Of a stretch of DNA of 64,000 nucleotides, positions 25,375-36,116 are shown piece after piece. Source of the DNA: Actinomycetota bacterium (GTDB lineage: Bacteria; Actinomycetota; Actinomycetes; Actinomycetales; Microbacteriaceae); NCBI GenBank assembly GCA_009702455.1, contig WLIA01000003.1, positions 1 to 64,000 on the forward strand. Direction: 5' to 3'. How positions within the stretch are numbered: the stretch's first letter is position 1; the number at the start of each line of letters is the position of its first letter. Below the pieces are notes generated by a model. That model saw only the letters and a list, made by a program, of their open reading frames with translations. It had not been told where the DNA came from and ran no database searches. Made by a program: the position numbers and the translations under genes.

Positions 25375-26847
25375 TTAGCCAATTGGCAGTGAAATAGAAA
25401 CTTTGGTGCCGCCATCGCTCGGCGAGAACCAGCGAATGCTTCCGCGCAATTCACCCTCGACCAGAGCACGAACAATCTGCGTGCCGAGACCTGGGCCAAG
25501 CTCTCCATCTTTCAAACCGGTGCCGTTATCAGACACCGTGATCTCGAGGCGCTTCGGTTTGCGATTGGCGTTAACCAAAACGAGTCCGCTGCGATTGGCT
25601 AATCCGTGTTCAATTGCGTTGCTCACAATTTCGGTTAGCGCAACCGCGAGTGGAGTTGCGATCTCGCTGCGCAACTGTCCGAACTTTCCGTCGACAACGG
25701 TGCGAACCGAAGTGTTGTGAGTTGCGGCAACCTCGCCGGTTAGTTGCAGCACGCGATCGAAAACCTGGTCGAAGTCGAGGTCTTGGTTAACACCCTCAGA
25801 CAGGGTGTCGTGCACAAGTGCAATCGCAGAAACGCGTCGCATCGCCTGCTCGAGCGAATCGCGAATCTCTTCGCTCTCAGACCTTCGCGACTGCATGCGC
25901 AAGAGGCTTGATACGGTTTGCAGGTTGTTCTTTACGCGGTGGTGAATTTCACGGATGGTGGCATCCTTGGTGATTAGTTCACGCTCTTGACGACGCAACT
26001 CGGTGACGTCACGGCAGAGCACGAGTGCACCCACTCGCCTGCCGTCGGCCTTCAGCGGAATCGCGCGCAGTGAAAGCGTAAGAGTTTCAGATTCGATGTC
26101 GGCGCGCCAGGCAGCGCGACCGGTTAGCACCAGCGGTAACGACTCGTCGACGTTGGTTGAGTCTTTCATCACCATCGTGGCGGCCTCGGCTAGCGAGCGA
26201 CCCTCGAGCTCGCCGTCGACACCGAGGCGATTGAAGGCCGAGATGCCGTTTGGGCTGGCAAAGATTACGTCGCCCTCTTGGTCGAGGCGAATCAGGCCGT
26301 CGTTTGCTCTCGGAGCACCGCGCTTTGACCCGGTTGGCGAATTGAAGTCGGGATACTCGCCGTGGGCAACCATTTCGAGCAGGTCGTTGGCAGCTCTCAG
26401 GTAGTTGATTGAGATCTTGTTGGGCTGAATCGTGGTGTCGATCTTGGTGTGGCGCGAAATGAAGGCTACAACCCGATCTGCTACCTCGCTGTTTTCTGAC
26501 AAATGCCGGCGAACTGGCGAGACCTCGAAACGCGACTTTATGCCATCGAAAATCTCGCTCGCCAAAAAGAACGGCTGCCCGGTGGCAAAGACCTGCTCGA
26601 GTCCAGCTCTCCACTGTTTCGGGGCTTCGGAGTCGGCGATGTCGCGGTAGAACAGCGTTGGGGCCGATGATGGGCGTGCGTTGCTTAGCGCAAAGAACTT
26701 GCCGTTTGCGTCTCGAACCCAGAGCACCAGGTCGGCCATCGAGAGGTCGGCAATCAGCTGCCACTCAGAGATGACTAGGTGCAACCACTCGATGTCGGCA
26801 TTAGCACTTTGGCCATGCTTCTTCATGAGTTCGTTTAGGGTCGACAC
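25375..26847 (-). CDS. pdtaS: Sensor histidine kinase, PdtaS-like
   Basis: 490 aa. N-terminal GAF-like and PAS-like sensor region (about 1-270), then HisKA_2 domain with phosphoacceptor His in IREIHHRVKNNLQTVSSLL, then HATPase (IVSNAIEHGL, DNGTGL, GLGTQIV). PdtaS phosphorylates the antiterminator-type regulator PdtaR; pdtaR is not in this window. No membrane helices, so cytoplasmic. Starts at GTG directly after the stop of the upstream ATPase gene. Confidence 0.88.
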   Translation of the reverse strand: MSTLNELMKKHGQSANADIEWLHLVISEWQLIADLSMADLVLWVRDANGKFFALSNARPSSAPTLFYRDIADSEAPKQWRAGLEQVFATGQPFFLASEIFDGIKSRFEVSPVRRHLSENSEVADRVVAFISRHTKIDTTIQPNKISINYLRAANDLLEMVAHGEYPDFNSPTGSKRGAPRANDGLIRLDQEGDVIFASPNGISAFNRLGVDGELEGRSLAEAATMVMKDSTNVDESLPLVLTGRAAWRADIESETLTLSLRAIPLKADGRRVGALVLCRDVTELRRQERELITKDATIREIHHRVKNNLQTVSSLLRMQSRRSESEEIRDSLEQAMRRVSAIALVHDTLSEGVNQDLDFDQVFDRVLQLTGEVAATHNTSVRTVVDGKFGQLRSEIATPLAVALTEIVSNAIEHGLANRSGLVLVNANRKPKRLEITVSDNGTGLKDGELGPGLGTQIVRALVEGELRGSIRWFSPSDGGTKVSISLPIG

Positions 26848-27702
26848 CTAACCGAGTTTAGCCAGCCGACGACTTGATTTAGAAGGCAGGTTGAGCAGCC
26901 GGCCAAGCGCAAACTGGGCTACAGCCTGCTTGGCTGCAGAGTTCTTGCCAACCAAGGCAACCGGCACGCCTTCTCTCAGCGAACGGGTAAAGAGGCTGCA
27001 GTCTTCTTCAATGAATACCGATGTCTCGTGCTTGGCAAACCGTGCAATTGCCTCAGAAACTTCGGCTACCGCTTTTCTGCCGAGCACCTCTTGGTTGAAG
27101 CGATTCACGACAACATAAGTTTGCGCATCGAGCTTTAGGTCTCGCAGATTTTCGCTCGCCCAGATAAACCGATTGAGACCGATAACGTCTGCTGTGGTGA
27201 TGGCGATCACGTGAGTCGCAACCGAAAGAGCTGCAAGCGTTGCTGCGTTTCGCTCGCTTAGCAAGCGAGAATCAACAAGCGAGGTTTCGAGCGATGCTGC
27301 AACGTCGACCAACACGAAGTCGAACTGCGTGCAAGCAAACTTGATCAGGGTCCGCAGGTTTTCGAATCCAACTTCTGGCCAGCGATTCACCATGGTTATT
27401 CCGGCCAATAGTTTGAGCCGACTCTTTGGCATCTCGAAGTCGAGCAAGAGTTGCTCGAAGGCCGGCAGATCTAGTTGCCCATGACTTTGCATCCTGATGG
27501 CCGCACTCAACCCCGAGTAGTTTTGGTCGAATCCGAGGATTTGAATCATCGAAGGCGCATGCACATCGGCATCAATTACCAGAACTCGTTGATTTGCTTT
27601 GGCCAACTCGCAGGCAAAGGCAGCTAGCAGAGTGCTTCTGCCGGTCGACCCGGCGGCAGACCAGGCAACAACAACTTGCCCTTCAACTGTTGCCGACGAC
27701 AC
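26848..27702 (-). CDS. CpaE/MinD-like ATPase with altered Walker A
   Basis: 284 aa. ParA/MinD-superfamily fold: N-terminal loop AAGSTGRST at 16-24, Walker A'-like VLVIDADVHAPSM, and FVLVDVAASLETSLVD. The two signature lysines of the deviant Walker A (KGGxGKT) are Ala17 and Arg22. Arg at the second position occurs in actinobacterial CpaE relatives, so the protein may bind ATP differently or be a pseudo-ATPase. GTG start overlaps the SAF gene by 20 nt. No Tad/Flp secretion ATPase or pilin nearby. Confidence 0.75.
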   Translation of the reverse strand: MSSATVEGQVVVAWSAAGSTGRSTLLAAFACELAKANQRVLVIDADVHAPSMIQILGFDQNYSGLSAAIRMQSHGQLDLPAFEQLLLDFEMPKSRLKLLAGITMVNRWPEVGFENLRTLIKFACTQFDFVLVDVAASLETSLVDSRLLSERNAATLAALSVATHVIAITTADVIGLNRFIWASENLRDLKLDAQTYVVVNRFNQEVLGRKAVAEVSEAIARFAKHETSVFIEEDCSLFTRSLREGVPVALVGKNSAAKQAVAQFALGRLLNLPSKSSRRLAKLG

Positions 27703-28288
27703 CGATGAACCCGCCGTCTGCGCTCGCCAACATCAGCGCAGCTAAATCGCTGGGCAGCACCGCAACTTCTAAACGCACAGCCTCACTGCCAAAGGCTGCG
27801 TTGGCATCTGGTTTCACCACGGCAAGCACCTCGACCGCGGTGGCGACGCGCTGAGGCACCGATGCCGAATTGGCTGTCGAATTTCTGGCAACGAACCAAA
27901 CGTCAACGAGGGAACCAACTCGAATTGACGTCGACAGCGGCTGTGATGGCGTCAGCACCAGGGCGTGCCTTGCCACGGTCGAACCCATGGCCGAAACGGG
28001 CAGCAGCTCGCCCTTGCGCACAGCACTCGCAAGCGTGGCCTCGGGTGCTAACCGGCTGAGGTAGACGTCATCGGCATCGAGGTCTAGGGTCACCTGCTCG
28101 AAGTCGGCCTGAGTGAGTTGTGACCCAGACGCAAGGTCGCGCTTAGCCACCAGAAACTCTTTGAGCGGCTCGCTTCGATAGGTCGAGAGCAACAGGGCAA
28201 CCGAAGCAGCCAACAGGGCAACCGCAAGAATCGCGAGCATTTTTCGGTTGCCACCGTTAACCGCCTTGGCCCTCATCGATCGCGCCAT
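27683..28288 (-). CDS. SAF-domain membrane protein (CpaB-like)
   Basis: 201 aa. One N-terminal membrane segment (MLAILAVALLAASVALLLS), then a SAF domain (FLVAKRDLASGSQLTQADFEQVTLDL) and a second half as in CpaB/RcpC of Flp pili. Start at ATG 28288 or at ATG 28276, the latter overlapping the upstream stop as ATGA. Co-translated with genes on both sides. Without the rest of a pilus locus, its role is unclear. Confidence 0.72.
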   Translation of the reverse strand: MARSMRAKAVNGGNRKMLAILAVALLAASVALLLSTYRSEPLKEFLVAKRDLASGSQLTQADFEQVTLDLDADDVYLSRLAPEATLASAVRKGELLPVSAMGSTVARHALVLTPSQPLSTSIRVGSLVDVWFVARNSTANSASVPQRVATAVEVLAVVKPDANAAFGSEAVRLEVAVLPSDLAALMLASADGGFIGVVGNS

Positions 28289-28782
28289 TCTTCGAGTGCA
28301 GAAGAGTCTTGCGATTCAAGTAGCATCATCCAATCCAGAACCTCTAGCCCTAAAGCAGAAAGCGGTTCGTGCAGACCCGGCAGCTTGAAGTAAACCAAAC
28401 CGTGGTCAGCGGCTGTCACCGCTGCCACGAAACTTGGTTGGCCGGCTGGTTTTAGTTCGGCAGCAAACGGCGGTTTCAACTCATTGATGAAGTCGCTGAA
28501 CGAGGTTGTGCGAATTCGCAGTTTGGGTAGTTGCGAATCTGCATCGGCAACGAAGCGAACCAGCGTGACTTTGTTTTTGCCAAGACACATCCATGATGCT
28601 CGCTTTTCACAGAAGCCCACCGCGAAGTCGCTACCGAGAATCGGCGCGACAAGCGAGAATTCGGTGCCGCAAACTCGAAGCGAAAGCCGGTTACAGCTGG
28701 CAAAATACTTGCGCAACTCATGGCAACGATTGTCATCGACAAACTGTGATTCAAGCTCTTCAAAAAACGCCTCAGGATTCAT
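28273..28782 (-). CDS. Hypothetical protein upstream of SAF gene
   Basis: 169 aa, not recognised. Soluble, acidic N-terminus, several cysteines (NRCHEL, FASCNRL, LRVCGTEF, GFCEKRASWMCLGK). First gene of a unit leading into the SAF protein, CpaE-like ATPase and possibly pdtaS, all joined by overlaps or zero-length gaps. Divergent from the Rv3235-like gene. Confidence 0.55.
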   Translation of the reverse strand: MNPEAFFEELESQFVDDNRCHELRKYFASCNRLSLRVCGTEFSLVAPILGSDFAVGFCEKRASWMCLGKNKVTLVRFVADADSQLPKLRIRTTSFSDFINELKPPFAAELKPAGQPSFVAAVTAADHGLVYFKLPGLHEPLSALGLEVLDWMMLLESQDSSALEEWRDR

Positions 28783-28915
28783 GCATGAATTATTTAGCCG
28801 CGACTGACAAATACTAAAAAGTTATACACAGACCGAACTTTTCTATTTACCAAGAATTCCTTTGGCAATAGCGTCTAAGCACCACGCCAGATTGGATTGG
28901 GGGAAAGAGCAGATC

Positions 28916-29395
28916 ATGAAAGAGAAAGAGAAGCCAGAACAAAGCAAAGAAGCAAGACCAACCGTCAAGAAACCGGGCGCGAAGAGGCCAAGGGTTGTGA
29001 AGAACAAGATTCAAGAAGCCGACTATTTCGGCGAGCAGTATTGCAAAACCGAAGAACTAGAGAGCCCCGACAAACTCTTGCGAATGCTGGCCCCGGCAAT
29101 TGTTGAAGTTATCGCAGGTGTGCGCAACATCAGCCAGCTCGCCGCACACCTGAGCGAAGATGTTTATCTGAGGCTGCGAGATCGCTCGGTGAAGGTTGCT
29201 CAAGAGCGAGCCAAACGCGGAGAGGCAACCAAAGCCCCGCAACTGCGCGTAGGAAACATGAAGAAGCAGGAGCCGCGTGATGGCGTAGTTGAGTCAGTTG
29301 TGCTGGTTCAATCGGCTACCCGCACTCGAGCGGTGACCATCAGGCTAGAGGGCATAAACCGGCGGTGGCGAGCCACCTCGGTTTCAGTCATCTAG
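28916..29395 (+). CDS. Rv3235-like protein
   Basis: 159 aa from ATG 28916 with a GGGGGAAAGAG site upstream. Very basic, disordered N-terminus (about 1-45), then a compact domain ([30 protein letters not shown] ... [35 protein letters not shown]). This family regularly lies next to secA in Actinobacteria; function unknown. Convergent with secA, 4-nt overlap. Confidence 0.8.
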   Translation: MKEKEKPEQSKEARPTVKKPGAKRPRVVKNKIQEADYFGEQYCKTEELESPDKLLRMLAPAIVEVIAGVRNISQLAAHLSEDVYLRLRDRSVKVAQERAKRGEATKAPQLRVGNMKKQEPRDGVVESVVLVQSATRTRAVTIRLEGINRRWRATSVSVI

Positions 29396-32064
29396 TTTCT
29401 GAAGAAAGAGCTTCCCTTACCAGACTTGTCGTCTGGTTTGCCTTTGTTTGGCTTTACCGGGCCGCCTGAGCCACCCTGGTGAACCTCGGCGCTGCCGTCT
29501 TCACTCGGAGCGGTGTAGGTGAGCTTCTTGACGTCTGGCTTGACCTGCTCAACCGATTCGGCGGCTTGCACCTGAACCTCGATGTTGAACATAAAGCCAA
29601 CGGCTTCTTCTTTGATGGCACCCATCATCTGCTGGAACATGCCGTAGCCCTCGCGCTGGTATTCAACCAACGGGTCGCGCTGCGCCATGGCACGAAGACC
29701 GATTCCCTCTTTGAGGTAATCCATCTCGTAAAGGTGGTCACGCCATTTGCGATCGACAACCGACAAGACAACTCGACGCTCAAGCTCGCGCATTGCGGCC
29801 TCGCCAATCTGCTCGGTTCTCTTCTCGTAGGCAACCTTCGCGTCAGATACGAGTTCGCGGGTTAGCCAGTCGCGAGTTAGTCGACTGCGGTTGCCGGCTT
29901 CGGCCAAGACCTCAGAGATTTCTAGACCAACCGGATACACGGTCTTCAAGTCGTTCCAGAGCGCTTCGAGATCCCAGTCTTTTCCGCTGCCCTCAACGAT
30001 GTGCTGGTTCACGACATCGGTAACAACATCGTTCAAGAAGCCTGCGATGCGTGCCTGAATGTCATCACCCTCAAGGATGTGCCTGCGGTCGTTGTAGATC
30101 GCTTCACGCTGACGCGACATGACATCGTCATACTTCAAAACGTTCTTGCGAATTTCGGCGTTTCGGCCCTCAACCTGCGACTGCGCGCTTTGAATCGCGC
30201 GGCTGACAATCTTTGATTCGATTGCTGTGTCGTCAGGAACACCCGGACGGTTCATCATGCTCGCAGCTGCACCAGAGTTGAACAGGCGCATTAGGTCATC
30301 GGTTAGCGAAAGGTAGAAACGCGATTCACCGACGTCACCTTGACGACCAGAACGACCGCGAAGCTGATTGTCGATTCGACGAGATTCGTGACGCTCGGTT
30401 CCGAGAACATACAAACCGCCGGCAGCAAGAACTTTCTCGGCGTCTTGCGCTACCTGCTCTTTGATCTTTTCGAACTCGGCTGCCCAGGCTTTTTCATATT
30501 CCTCAGGGGTCTCATCGGCGTTAAGCCCGCGCTTGTTCAGGGCGTCGACAGTCAAGAACTCGGCGTTTCCACCGAGCATTACGTCGGTTCCACGGCCGGC
30601 CATGTTGGTGGCAACGGTTACGGCACCTAGACGACCTGCCTGAGCCACAATTGCAGCCTCACGGGCGTGATTCTTAGCGTTCAAGACCTCGTGGCGAACA
30701 CCGCGCTTGGCAAGCAACTTAGAGAGATACTCGCTCTTCTCGACCGAGGTGGTTCCAACCAAAATCGGCTGCCCCTTGGCGTGACGCTCTGCGATGTCTT
30801 CGACAACCATCGCAAACTTGATCTCTTCGTTCTTGTAAATCAGGTCTGACTGGTCGATTCGAATCATCGGCTTGTTGGTCGGAATCGGAACGACACCGAG
30901 CTTGTATGTGCCCATGAATTCGCCAGCTTCGGTCTCTGCAGTACCGGTCATGCCGGCAATCTTCTTGTAGAGCCTGAAGTAGTTCTGCAAAGTAATGGTC
31001 GCGAGAGTCTGGTTCTCGGCCTTGACCTCGACGCCCTCTTTGGCTTCGATTGCCTGGTGCAAACCTTCGTTGTAGCGACGGCCAGGCAGCATGCGGCCGG
31101 TGTGCTCATCAACGATCAAGACTTCGCCGTTCATGACCACGTAGTCTTTGTCGCGCTTGAACAAAGCGATTGCCTTTAACGAGTTGTTTAGAAACGAAAT
31201 CAGCGGAGTGTTTGCCGACTCGTAAAGGTTGCTGATGCCTAGGTAGTCTTCTACCTTTTCGATTCCAGGCTCAAGAATTCCAACCGTGCGCTTTTTCTCG
31301 TCAACTTCGTAATCGATAACCGGCTGAAGTTTTGCGGCGATGGTTGCAAACTCGCCAAACCAGCGGTTGGCCTCGCCAGAAGCTGGGCCAGAGATGATCA
31401 AAGGTGTGCGGGCCTCGTCGATAAGAATCGAGTCAACCTCGTCGACGATTGCATAGAAGTGACCGCGCTGCACGAGGTCGGCTTTATCCCAGGCCATGTT
31501 GTCACGAAGGTAGTCGAAACCAAATTCGTTGTTGGTTCCATAGGTGATGTCGCACAGGTATTCGGCACGACGCTGCGCAGGGTCTTGCCCAGCAAGAATG
31601 CAACCGGTGGTCATTCCGAGAGCTCTGAAAACGCGACCCATCAGTTCACTCTGATAGTTGGCCAAGAAGTCGTTTACGGTAACGATGTGCACACCGCGAC
31701 CCGCGATGGCGTTTAGGTAGGCGGCGGTTGTTGCCACCAAAGTTTTACCTTCACCGGTTTTCATCTCGGCGATGTTGCCAAGGTGAAGGGCGGCTCCACC
31801 CATGATCTGAACGTCGTATGGGCGCATGCCAAGGGTGCGCTTTGCGGCCTCGCGAACTGCCGCGAATGCCTCTGGAAGCATGTCGTCTAGAGACTCACCG
31901 GCGGCGTAACGCTCACGCAGGCTATCGGTTTCGCTCTTGAGCTCTTCTTCGGTAAGCGAGCTGAATGACTCTTCGAGAGTGTTTACAGCGTTCGCGTAGT
32001 TGCGCAGTTTGCCGAGAATTCGGCCTTCTCCGGCGCGCAGCACCTTGTCGAGAATATTTGCCAA
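29392..32064 (-). CDS. secA: Preprotein translocase ATPase SecA
   Basis: 890 aa. Motor of the Sec pathway, pushing unfolded preproteins through SecYEG. Walker A in [15 protein letters not shown]-like [20 protein letters not shown], preprotein-binding region and helicase motif [11 protein letters not shown]. The C-terminus ends in GKGSSFFRN and lacks the CxC...CH zinc motif that binds SecB, normal for actinobacterial SecA1. TTG start with GGAG upstream. Confidence 0.97.
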   Translation of the reverse strand: MANILDKVLRAGEGRILGKLRNYANAVNTLEESFSSLTEEELKSETDSLRERYAAGESLDDMLPEAFAAVREAAKRTLGMRPYDVQIMGGAALHLGNIAEMKTGEGKTLVATTAAYLNAIAGRGVHIVTVNDFLANYQSELMGRVFRALGMTTGCILAGQDPAQRRAEYLCDITYGTNNEFGFDYLRDNMAWDKADLVQRGHFYAIVDEVDSILIDEARTPLIISGPASGEANRWFGEFATIAAKLQPVIDYEVDEKKRTVGILEPGIEKVEDYLGISNLYESANTPLISFLNNSLKAIALFKRDKDYVVMNGEVLIVDEHTGRMLPGRRYNEGLHQAIEAKEGVEVKAENQTLATITLQNYFRLYKKIAGMTGTAETEAGEFMGTYKLGVVPIPTNKPMIRIDQSDLIYKNEEIKFAMVVEDIAERHAKGQPILVGTTSVEKSEYLSKLLAKRGVRHEVLNAKNHAREAAIVAQAGRLGAVTVATNMAGRGTDVMLGGNAEFLTVDALNKRGLNADETPEEYEKAWAAEFEKIKEQVAQDAEKVLAAGGLYVLGTERHESRRIDNQLRGRSGRQGDVGESRFYLSLTDDLMRLFNSGAAASMMNRPGVPDDTAIESKIVSRAIQSAQSQVEGRNAEIRKNVLKYDDVMSRQREAIYNDRRHILEGDDIQARIAGFLNDVVTDVVNQHIVEGSGKDWDLEALWNDLKTVYPVGLEISEVLAEAGNRSRLTRDWLTRELVSDAKVAYEKRTEQIGEAAMRELERRVVLSVVDRKWRDHLYEMDYLKEGIGLRAMAQRDPLVEYQREGYGMFQQMMGAIKEEAVGFMFNIEVQVQAAESVEQVKPDVKKLTYTAPSEDGSAEVHQGGSGGPVKPNKGKPDDKSGKGSSFFRN

Positions 32065-32095
32065 GATTGAGCTCCAGACGAGTCGGTTGATTTAC

Positions 32096-32821
32096 TTAGT
32101 CAATCTTAGGCGAGGCCATAGGCCCAACCTGAAAGCCTGCTGGATGTGGGCTGGGCGCATGCCGGCGCAGAGTTTCGGCCAGAACCACGAATGCCACCGG
32201 CTCGGCTGCGGCAGCGGCCACGGCTCTGGCAACCTCGGCAATGGTCGAACCGGTGGTCACGATGTCATCGACGAGCAGAACCCGCTTGCCCGCAACCCTC
32301 GGGTTAGCCCGCATGGCCTCGACCAGGTTCTGCTGACGCTGCTCAACAGTGAGCGAGGCCTGATCTTCGACCCTTCTAACCAGCGTGAGCGCCGAGCGCA
32401 GGTGGGGCAGATCCCAGCGCTTGGCAACCCGCTCGGCAATCAGCTCAGCTGGCACGAATCCGCGTTTCTTGAAATTGGCCCTAGCACTCGGAGCAGCAAC
32501 AACTAGATCTACCGGCCACAAACTCTCGTCTGGAAGCAGCGCATCGACCATCGAGCGTGCCACGGCAAATTGATTCTTTTCTTTGAAGGCTGTCATCGCT
32601 CTCGAAACCGAATCGTCTAGAACCGATAGCGCAAGACCAGGCAACTTTTTCGCCACGGCAAGCTGCCCAGACACAAAGTAGCTGCGCTCAACCAAGTGAG
32701 CTTCGTGTCGGCTCAAACAATTGCGGCAATAGACCGTTGGCGGCAGAGAACATTCGGCGCAGGCAGAAGGCAAAAGCAAATCGAGCAACGGTTCGAAAAA
32801 ACTCATGGCAAATGCCATCAC
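32096..32821 (-). CDS. comF: ComF-family phosphoribosyltransferase-like protein
   Basis: 241 aa (start may be 32806). N-terminal zinc-finger-like CAEC...CRNC (about 20-34), then a PRT fold with the PRPP loop VLLVDDIVTTGSTI. Relatives (ComFC) take part in natural DNA uptake in Firmicutes, yet the family is widespread in non-competent bacteria. Sits between lpqB and secA as in other Actinobacteria. Confidence 0.88.
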   Translation of the reverse strand: MMAFAMSFFEPLLDLLLPSACAECSLPPTVYCRNCLSRHEAHLVERSYFVSGQLAVAKKLPGLALSVLDDSVSRAMTAFKEKNQFAVARSMVDALLPDESLWPVDLVVAAPSARANFKKRGFVPAELIAERVAKRWDLPHLRSALTLVRRVEDQASLTVEQRQQNLVEAMRANPRVAGKRVLLVDDIVTTGSTIAEVARAVAAAAAEPVAFVVLAETLRRHAPSPHPAGFQVGPMASPKID

Positions 32822-32869
32822 AGAAACCGGCAGAGCGCTCGAGTTGCTAACAGTGATTCAGCCTCGAAG

Positions 32870-34546
32870 TTAGCCGGCGAAGTGAATCGCCAATATATCC
32901 TTTGCGATGTTGATCCAGGTGAGCGACCGCAGCAGACGAAGATCTTGGTTTGATTCGAGCGAATAGGCCGCCGAAGAAAGTCCATTCGAAACAATCGACT
33001 TCGCATCGGCAACCGGCGATAGTCGTTTTGACTGACCACCAATCTGCAAGTAGAGCGGATAGTTCGGGCTGCCAACAGATTCGGCGATAGTCGCAACGGT
33101 CGTGTCACCTATCCATGAAATTGAACTTACGGGTCGTTCAGATGCGCCAACACGGATGGGTGTCGCGATTGAAACCGGTTCACCGTTTTCGTCGCGCACG
33201 ATGGCGGCGACATAGATTCTCACCGAATCTTCGAAGCGCATCAAAAACGCGATTCGGCCGCCCTCGCGAGAGATTGAGAATGCCAGGTGTTCGCCCTGGG
33301 CCAGCCAGCCAAGAGTTGCGAAGCGTTGCTCGCCCGATGAGTTGAAGGCCAGCAGGGCTGAGTCGTTAGAAGCTCCGAGGGTCCAGATGTAGCCTTGCGG
33401 ATCAATCTCTGGGGCGAGCAGGCCTGCCCTCGAGTCGATTGCAATCGGGTCTGCCTTGCCGCCCACCAGGCGGGTTAGGCCGACTCCCCTTGGGCCACTG
33501 AGAGCCAAGAGGGTCTGCTGGTTGTTGATTCCAAAGTCATAGGCACCCCAAGCCAGCGCTGCCTCGCTCGCCCGAGTCATCGGCATTGCATCGGTTGAAA
33601 GCTGCCTGAAGCCCTCGGTGCTCAGGACGATTGGGTCGGGGTTATTGGCGAGCGAAACCTGGTAGGGCAGGTTGGCGATGTTCTGCGGCACTCCCTCGAT
33701 TCTGATTTGCACCGAGAAAACGTTTGGCAGTTGCGTGAGCGTTGCCGTGAGTTGCACAAGCATGCGCTGCCGCTGCGAAATGGTTGTGCTGTTTGCAGAA
33801 GCATCGAGATCGACTATCGCAACGCCGTCTTGCACGAGAACCGAATCGAGCGCTAGCTTCGTGTCGCTTGGAAACGACGATTGAACGGCATCGGCCAACC
33901 AGAACTCTGGGCCGGCCAAAAGTGCTGACACCAATTTGGTTGAGGTTGCAACTCTGGTTGCAAACCAACGTGTTTCTGGAATCAGGTAGCGCTCTTGATT
34001 GTCATAGAAGAAAAGCGAGTAGTTCTTGAACAATACGTCGAATACCGGTCGAACCAGAACGGTTGTATCTGGTGCTTCACTTATTCGCCACTCACCGTTC
34101 TCTTCGACAAAAGCGAATTTCATAGTGCGAGTTATTGAAGGAACTAACTGCTGGTAGCGACCGAGTTCGTCCACTCGCGCAGCTGCCTTGAACGTGACCG
34201 TGGCGTCATTTAATTCAGACAGGTTAATCACCGGTCTCGAATCGCCAACTAAAAGTTCGGCGCTCGGGTTCCACTTTGAAGCTAAGTCTTCACTCAAGTA
34301 CTTGCGGGCAACCTCATAGTCATTCTGCGGGCCCGTTGCGGCGTTTAGGAAACCATCCATGATTGTCTGCTGCCCGGCACCCTCAATCGGATCGCTTGGC
34401 GAGTAGTAGAGGTAGTCGGTGCTTAGTTCAGATTGAATGTCTGAGCCAACTCGAACTTCAGAACCGGTGGGCAGCTTGGCGCAAGAACTAAGGGTTAGCG
34501 ACGCCAGAAGTAGCAACGCCAGAATCTTGAAACTTCTAGCTCTCAT
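32870..34546 (-). CDS. lpqB: MtrAB-associated lipoprotein LpqB
   Basis: 558 aa. Lipoprotein signal with SSC lipobox (LLASLTLSSCAKLPTGS), GerMN-like module (about 190-300) and a C-terminal beta-propeller-like LpqB domain. LpqB binds the MtrB sensor domain and adjusts MtrA phosphorylation. Its ATG overlaps the end of mtrB; AGGTG acts as ribosome site. Order mtrA-mtrB-lpqB is conserved across Actinobacteria. Confidence 0.94.
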   Translation of the reverse strand: MRARSFKILALLLLASLTLSSCAKLPTGSEVRVGSDIQSELSTDYLYYSPSDPIEGAGQQTIMDGFLNAATGPQNDYEVARKYLSEDLASKWNPSAELLVGDSRPVINLSELNDATVTFKAAARVDELGRYQQLVPSITRTMKFAFVEENGEWRISEAPDTTVLVRPVFDVLFKNYSLFFYDNQERYLIPETRWFATRVATSTKLVSALLAGPEFWLADAVQSSFPSDTKLALDSVLVQDGVAIVDLDASANSTTISQRQRMLVQLTATLTQLPNVFSVQIRIEGVPQNIANLPYQVSLANNPDPIVLSTEGFRQLSTDAMPMTRASEAALAWGAYDFGINNQQTLLALSGPRGVGLTRLVGGKADPIAIDSRAGLLAPEIDPQGYIWTLGASNDSALLAFNSSGEQRFATLGWLAQGEHLAFSISREGGRIAFLMRFEDSVRIYVAAIVRDENGEPVSIATPIRVGASERPVSSISWIGDTTVATIAESVGSPNYPLYLQIGGQSKRLSPVADAKSIVSNGLSSAAYSLESNQDLRLLRSLTWINIAKDILAIHFAG

Positions 34547-36116
34547 CTTTCACCTGCTTCTTGCGTGGTGGCAGCGGCAGCGGTGACTGCGAGAAAACTG
34601 AGCCCTGGTAGCGCGGCAGGGTGAGTCTGAAAGTCGAACCTTCGTTCGGCTTAGCGGCAACCTGAAGCCATCCCGAGTGCAGGTTGGCGTCTTCTAGCGA
34701 AATAGCCAATCCGAGGCCGGTGCCGCCAGAGGTGCGCTTTCGCGCTGGGTCTGCACGCCAGAATCGATCGAAGACTCGGTCTAGCTGGGTTCTCGTCATG
34801 CCAACGCCCTGGTCGGTAACGCTGACGGCAACGGCGTTTACCCCACCCGCGACTGCAACGACTATCGGTTTGCCTTCGCCGTGCTCAACCGCGTTGGCGA
34901 GAAGATTGCGCAAAAGCCTCTCGATGCGGCGACTGTCAATTTCGGCCTCGATTGATTCAGCCTGCGCTTCGAGAACAATCTCGCAACCCTTTTTCTCGGC
35001 GAGCGGCTCAATCGAGGCGATGGCCGATTTCACAACCGACAAAAGCTCGACCTTCTCGAAATCTCCGGCAACAGCGCCGGCGTCATAGCGAGAAATCTCA
35101 AGCAGGTCTTCAAGAAGAGTTTCGAATCGATGAATCTGCGAGTTCATCGCTTCTGCGCTCTTTTTGATCGGTGCCGCGAATCCCTCGCGGTTGTCATAAA
35201 TCAACTCGCCGGCCAACTTGATTGTCGTTAGCGGTGTGCGCAGCTCGTGCGAAACGTCAGACACAAAGCGCTGCTGCATCTTTGAAATCTGTTCATACTG
35301 CTTCAACTGATCTTGAAGGTTGTCTGCCATGGCGTTGAACGAGCGACCGAGCTGAGCAATAACATCTTCGCCCTGCTCTTCGATTCGCTCATCGAGCGCG
35401 CCTTCTGCAATCTTTTCGCTAACTCGCGCGGCTCGTCGCACTGGCTGAACAATTCGTGAGGTCACCCACCAACTCACCAAACCGATGATCAGCAAAACAA
35501 TCAGTCCACCGAAGACAAGCGTGCCTTGCACGAGGTCGAGGGTCTCTTGCTCGCGCTGCAGGTCGTAAACCAGATAGAGCTCGTAGACACCCGCTAGCGG
35601 AATTTCAACCGGTGCGCCAACGACTAATCCCGGATGGGTGTTGACGCCAACCTTGAGCTCGGTGGCCTGGTAGACCAGGCGGCCGGGGGTAACCTGCACC
35701 TTGCCGCGCAGCGACTGGCTGATAACCGACAGGTCTAGGTCGCTAGAAATCGGGCTCTGCAGCACGGCAGCGCTAGTTTGGCTCGGAGTTCTCAGCAGCG
35801 CAACGAGCCTTGCCTGATCTGCCGATTTGTTTTCGAGGCGCGGCACAACTGAGTTGATCAGCGACTGCAGGGCCACTTCGTCGTTGGCGTTTGAAGCCGC
35901 GAATGTGTTCTGCACGTCAATCACCGCGCGCTCAGACTCATCGAGCACCTGATCTAGTCGGGTCTGGTAGAGCCCGTTGCCGATGCCGAACGAGAGAAAA
36001 CCACCGAGAACCACGAGCGCACCGAGCGAAAGAGCAATTGTGGTGACAACCGCCCTAGCCTGCAGGTTTCTTCGAAGAACACCGATGGCGCGCTCAAGAG
36101 CGCGTCTCAAGAACAT
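34536..36116 (-). CDS. mtrB: Sensor histidine kinase MtrB
   Basis: 526 aa. Two membrane helices (about 22-45 and 200-222) around an extracytoplasmic sensor, HAMP domain, HisKA with FVSDVSHELRTPLTTIKLA, and HATPase (NLLANAVEHGEG, DQGVGM, GGTGLGLAI). Starts immediately after the mtrA stop (TAA then ATG). MtrAB couples cell-wall growth and division with osmotic or cell-cycle signals. Confidence 0.95.
   Translation of the reverse strand: MFLRRALERAIGVLRRNLQARAVVTTIALSLGALVVLGGFLSFGIGNGLYQTRLDQVLDESERAVIDVQNTFAASNANDEVALQSLINSVVPRLENKSADQARLVALLRTPSQTSAAVLQSPISSDLDLSVISQSLRGKVQVTPGRLVYQATELKVGVNTHPGLVVGAPVEIPLAGVYELYLVYDLQREQETLDLVQGTLVFGGLIVLLIIGLVSWWVTSRIVQPVRRAARVSEKIAEGALDERIEEQGEDVIAQLGRSFNAMADNLQDQLKQYEQISKMQQRFVSDVSHELRTPLTTIKLAGELIYDNREGFAAPIKKSAEAMNSQIHRFETLLEDLLEISRYDAGAVAGDFEKVELLSVVKSAIASIEPLAEKKGCEIVLEAQAESIEAEIDSRRIERLLRNLLANAVEHGEGKPIVVAVAGGVNAVAVSVTDQGVGMTRTQLDRVFDRFWRADPARKRTSGGTGLGLAISLEDANLHSGWLQVAAKPNEGSTFRLTLPRYQGSVFSQSPLPLPPRKKQVKDES

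Noticed and set aside
26087-26764. 225-aa ORF in another frame of pdtaS
   Set aside because: Arg/Pro-rich shadow frame inside a gene with intact kinase motifs.
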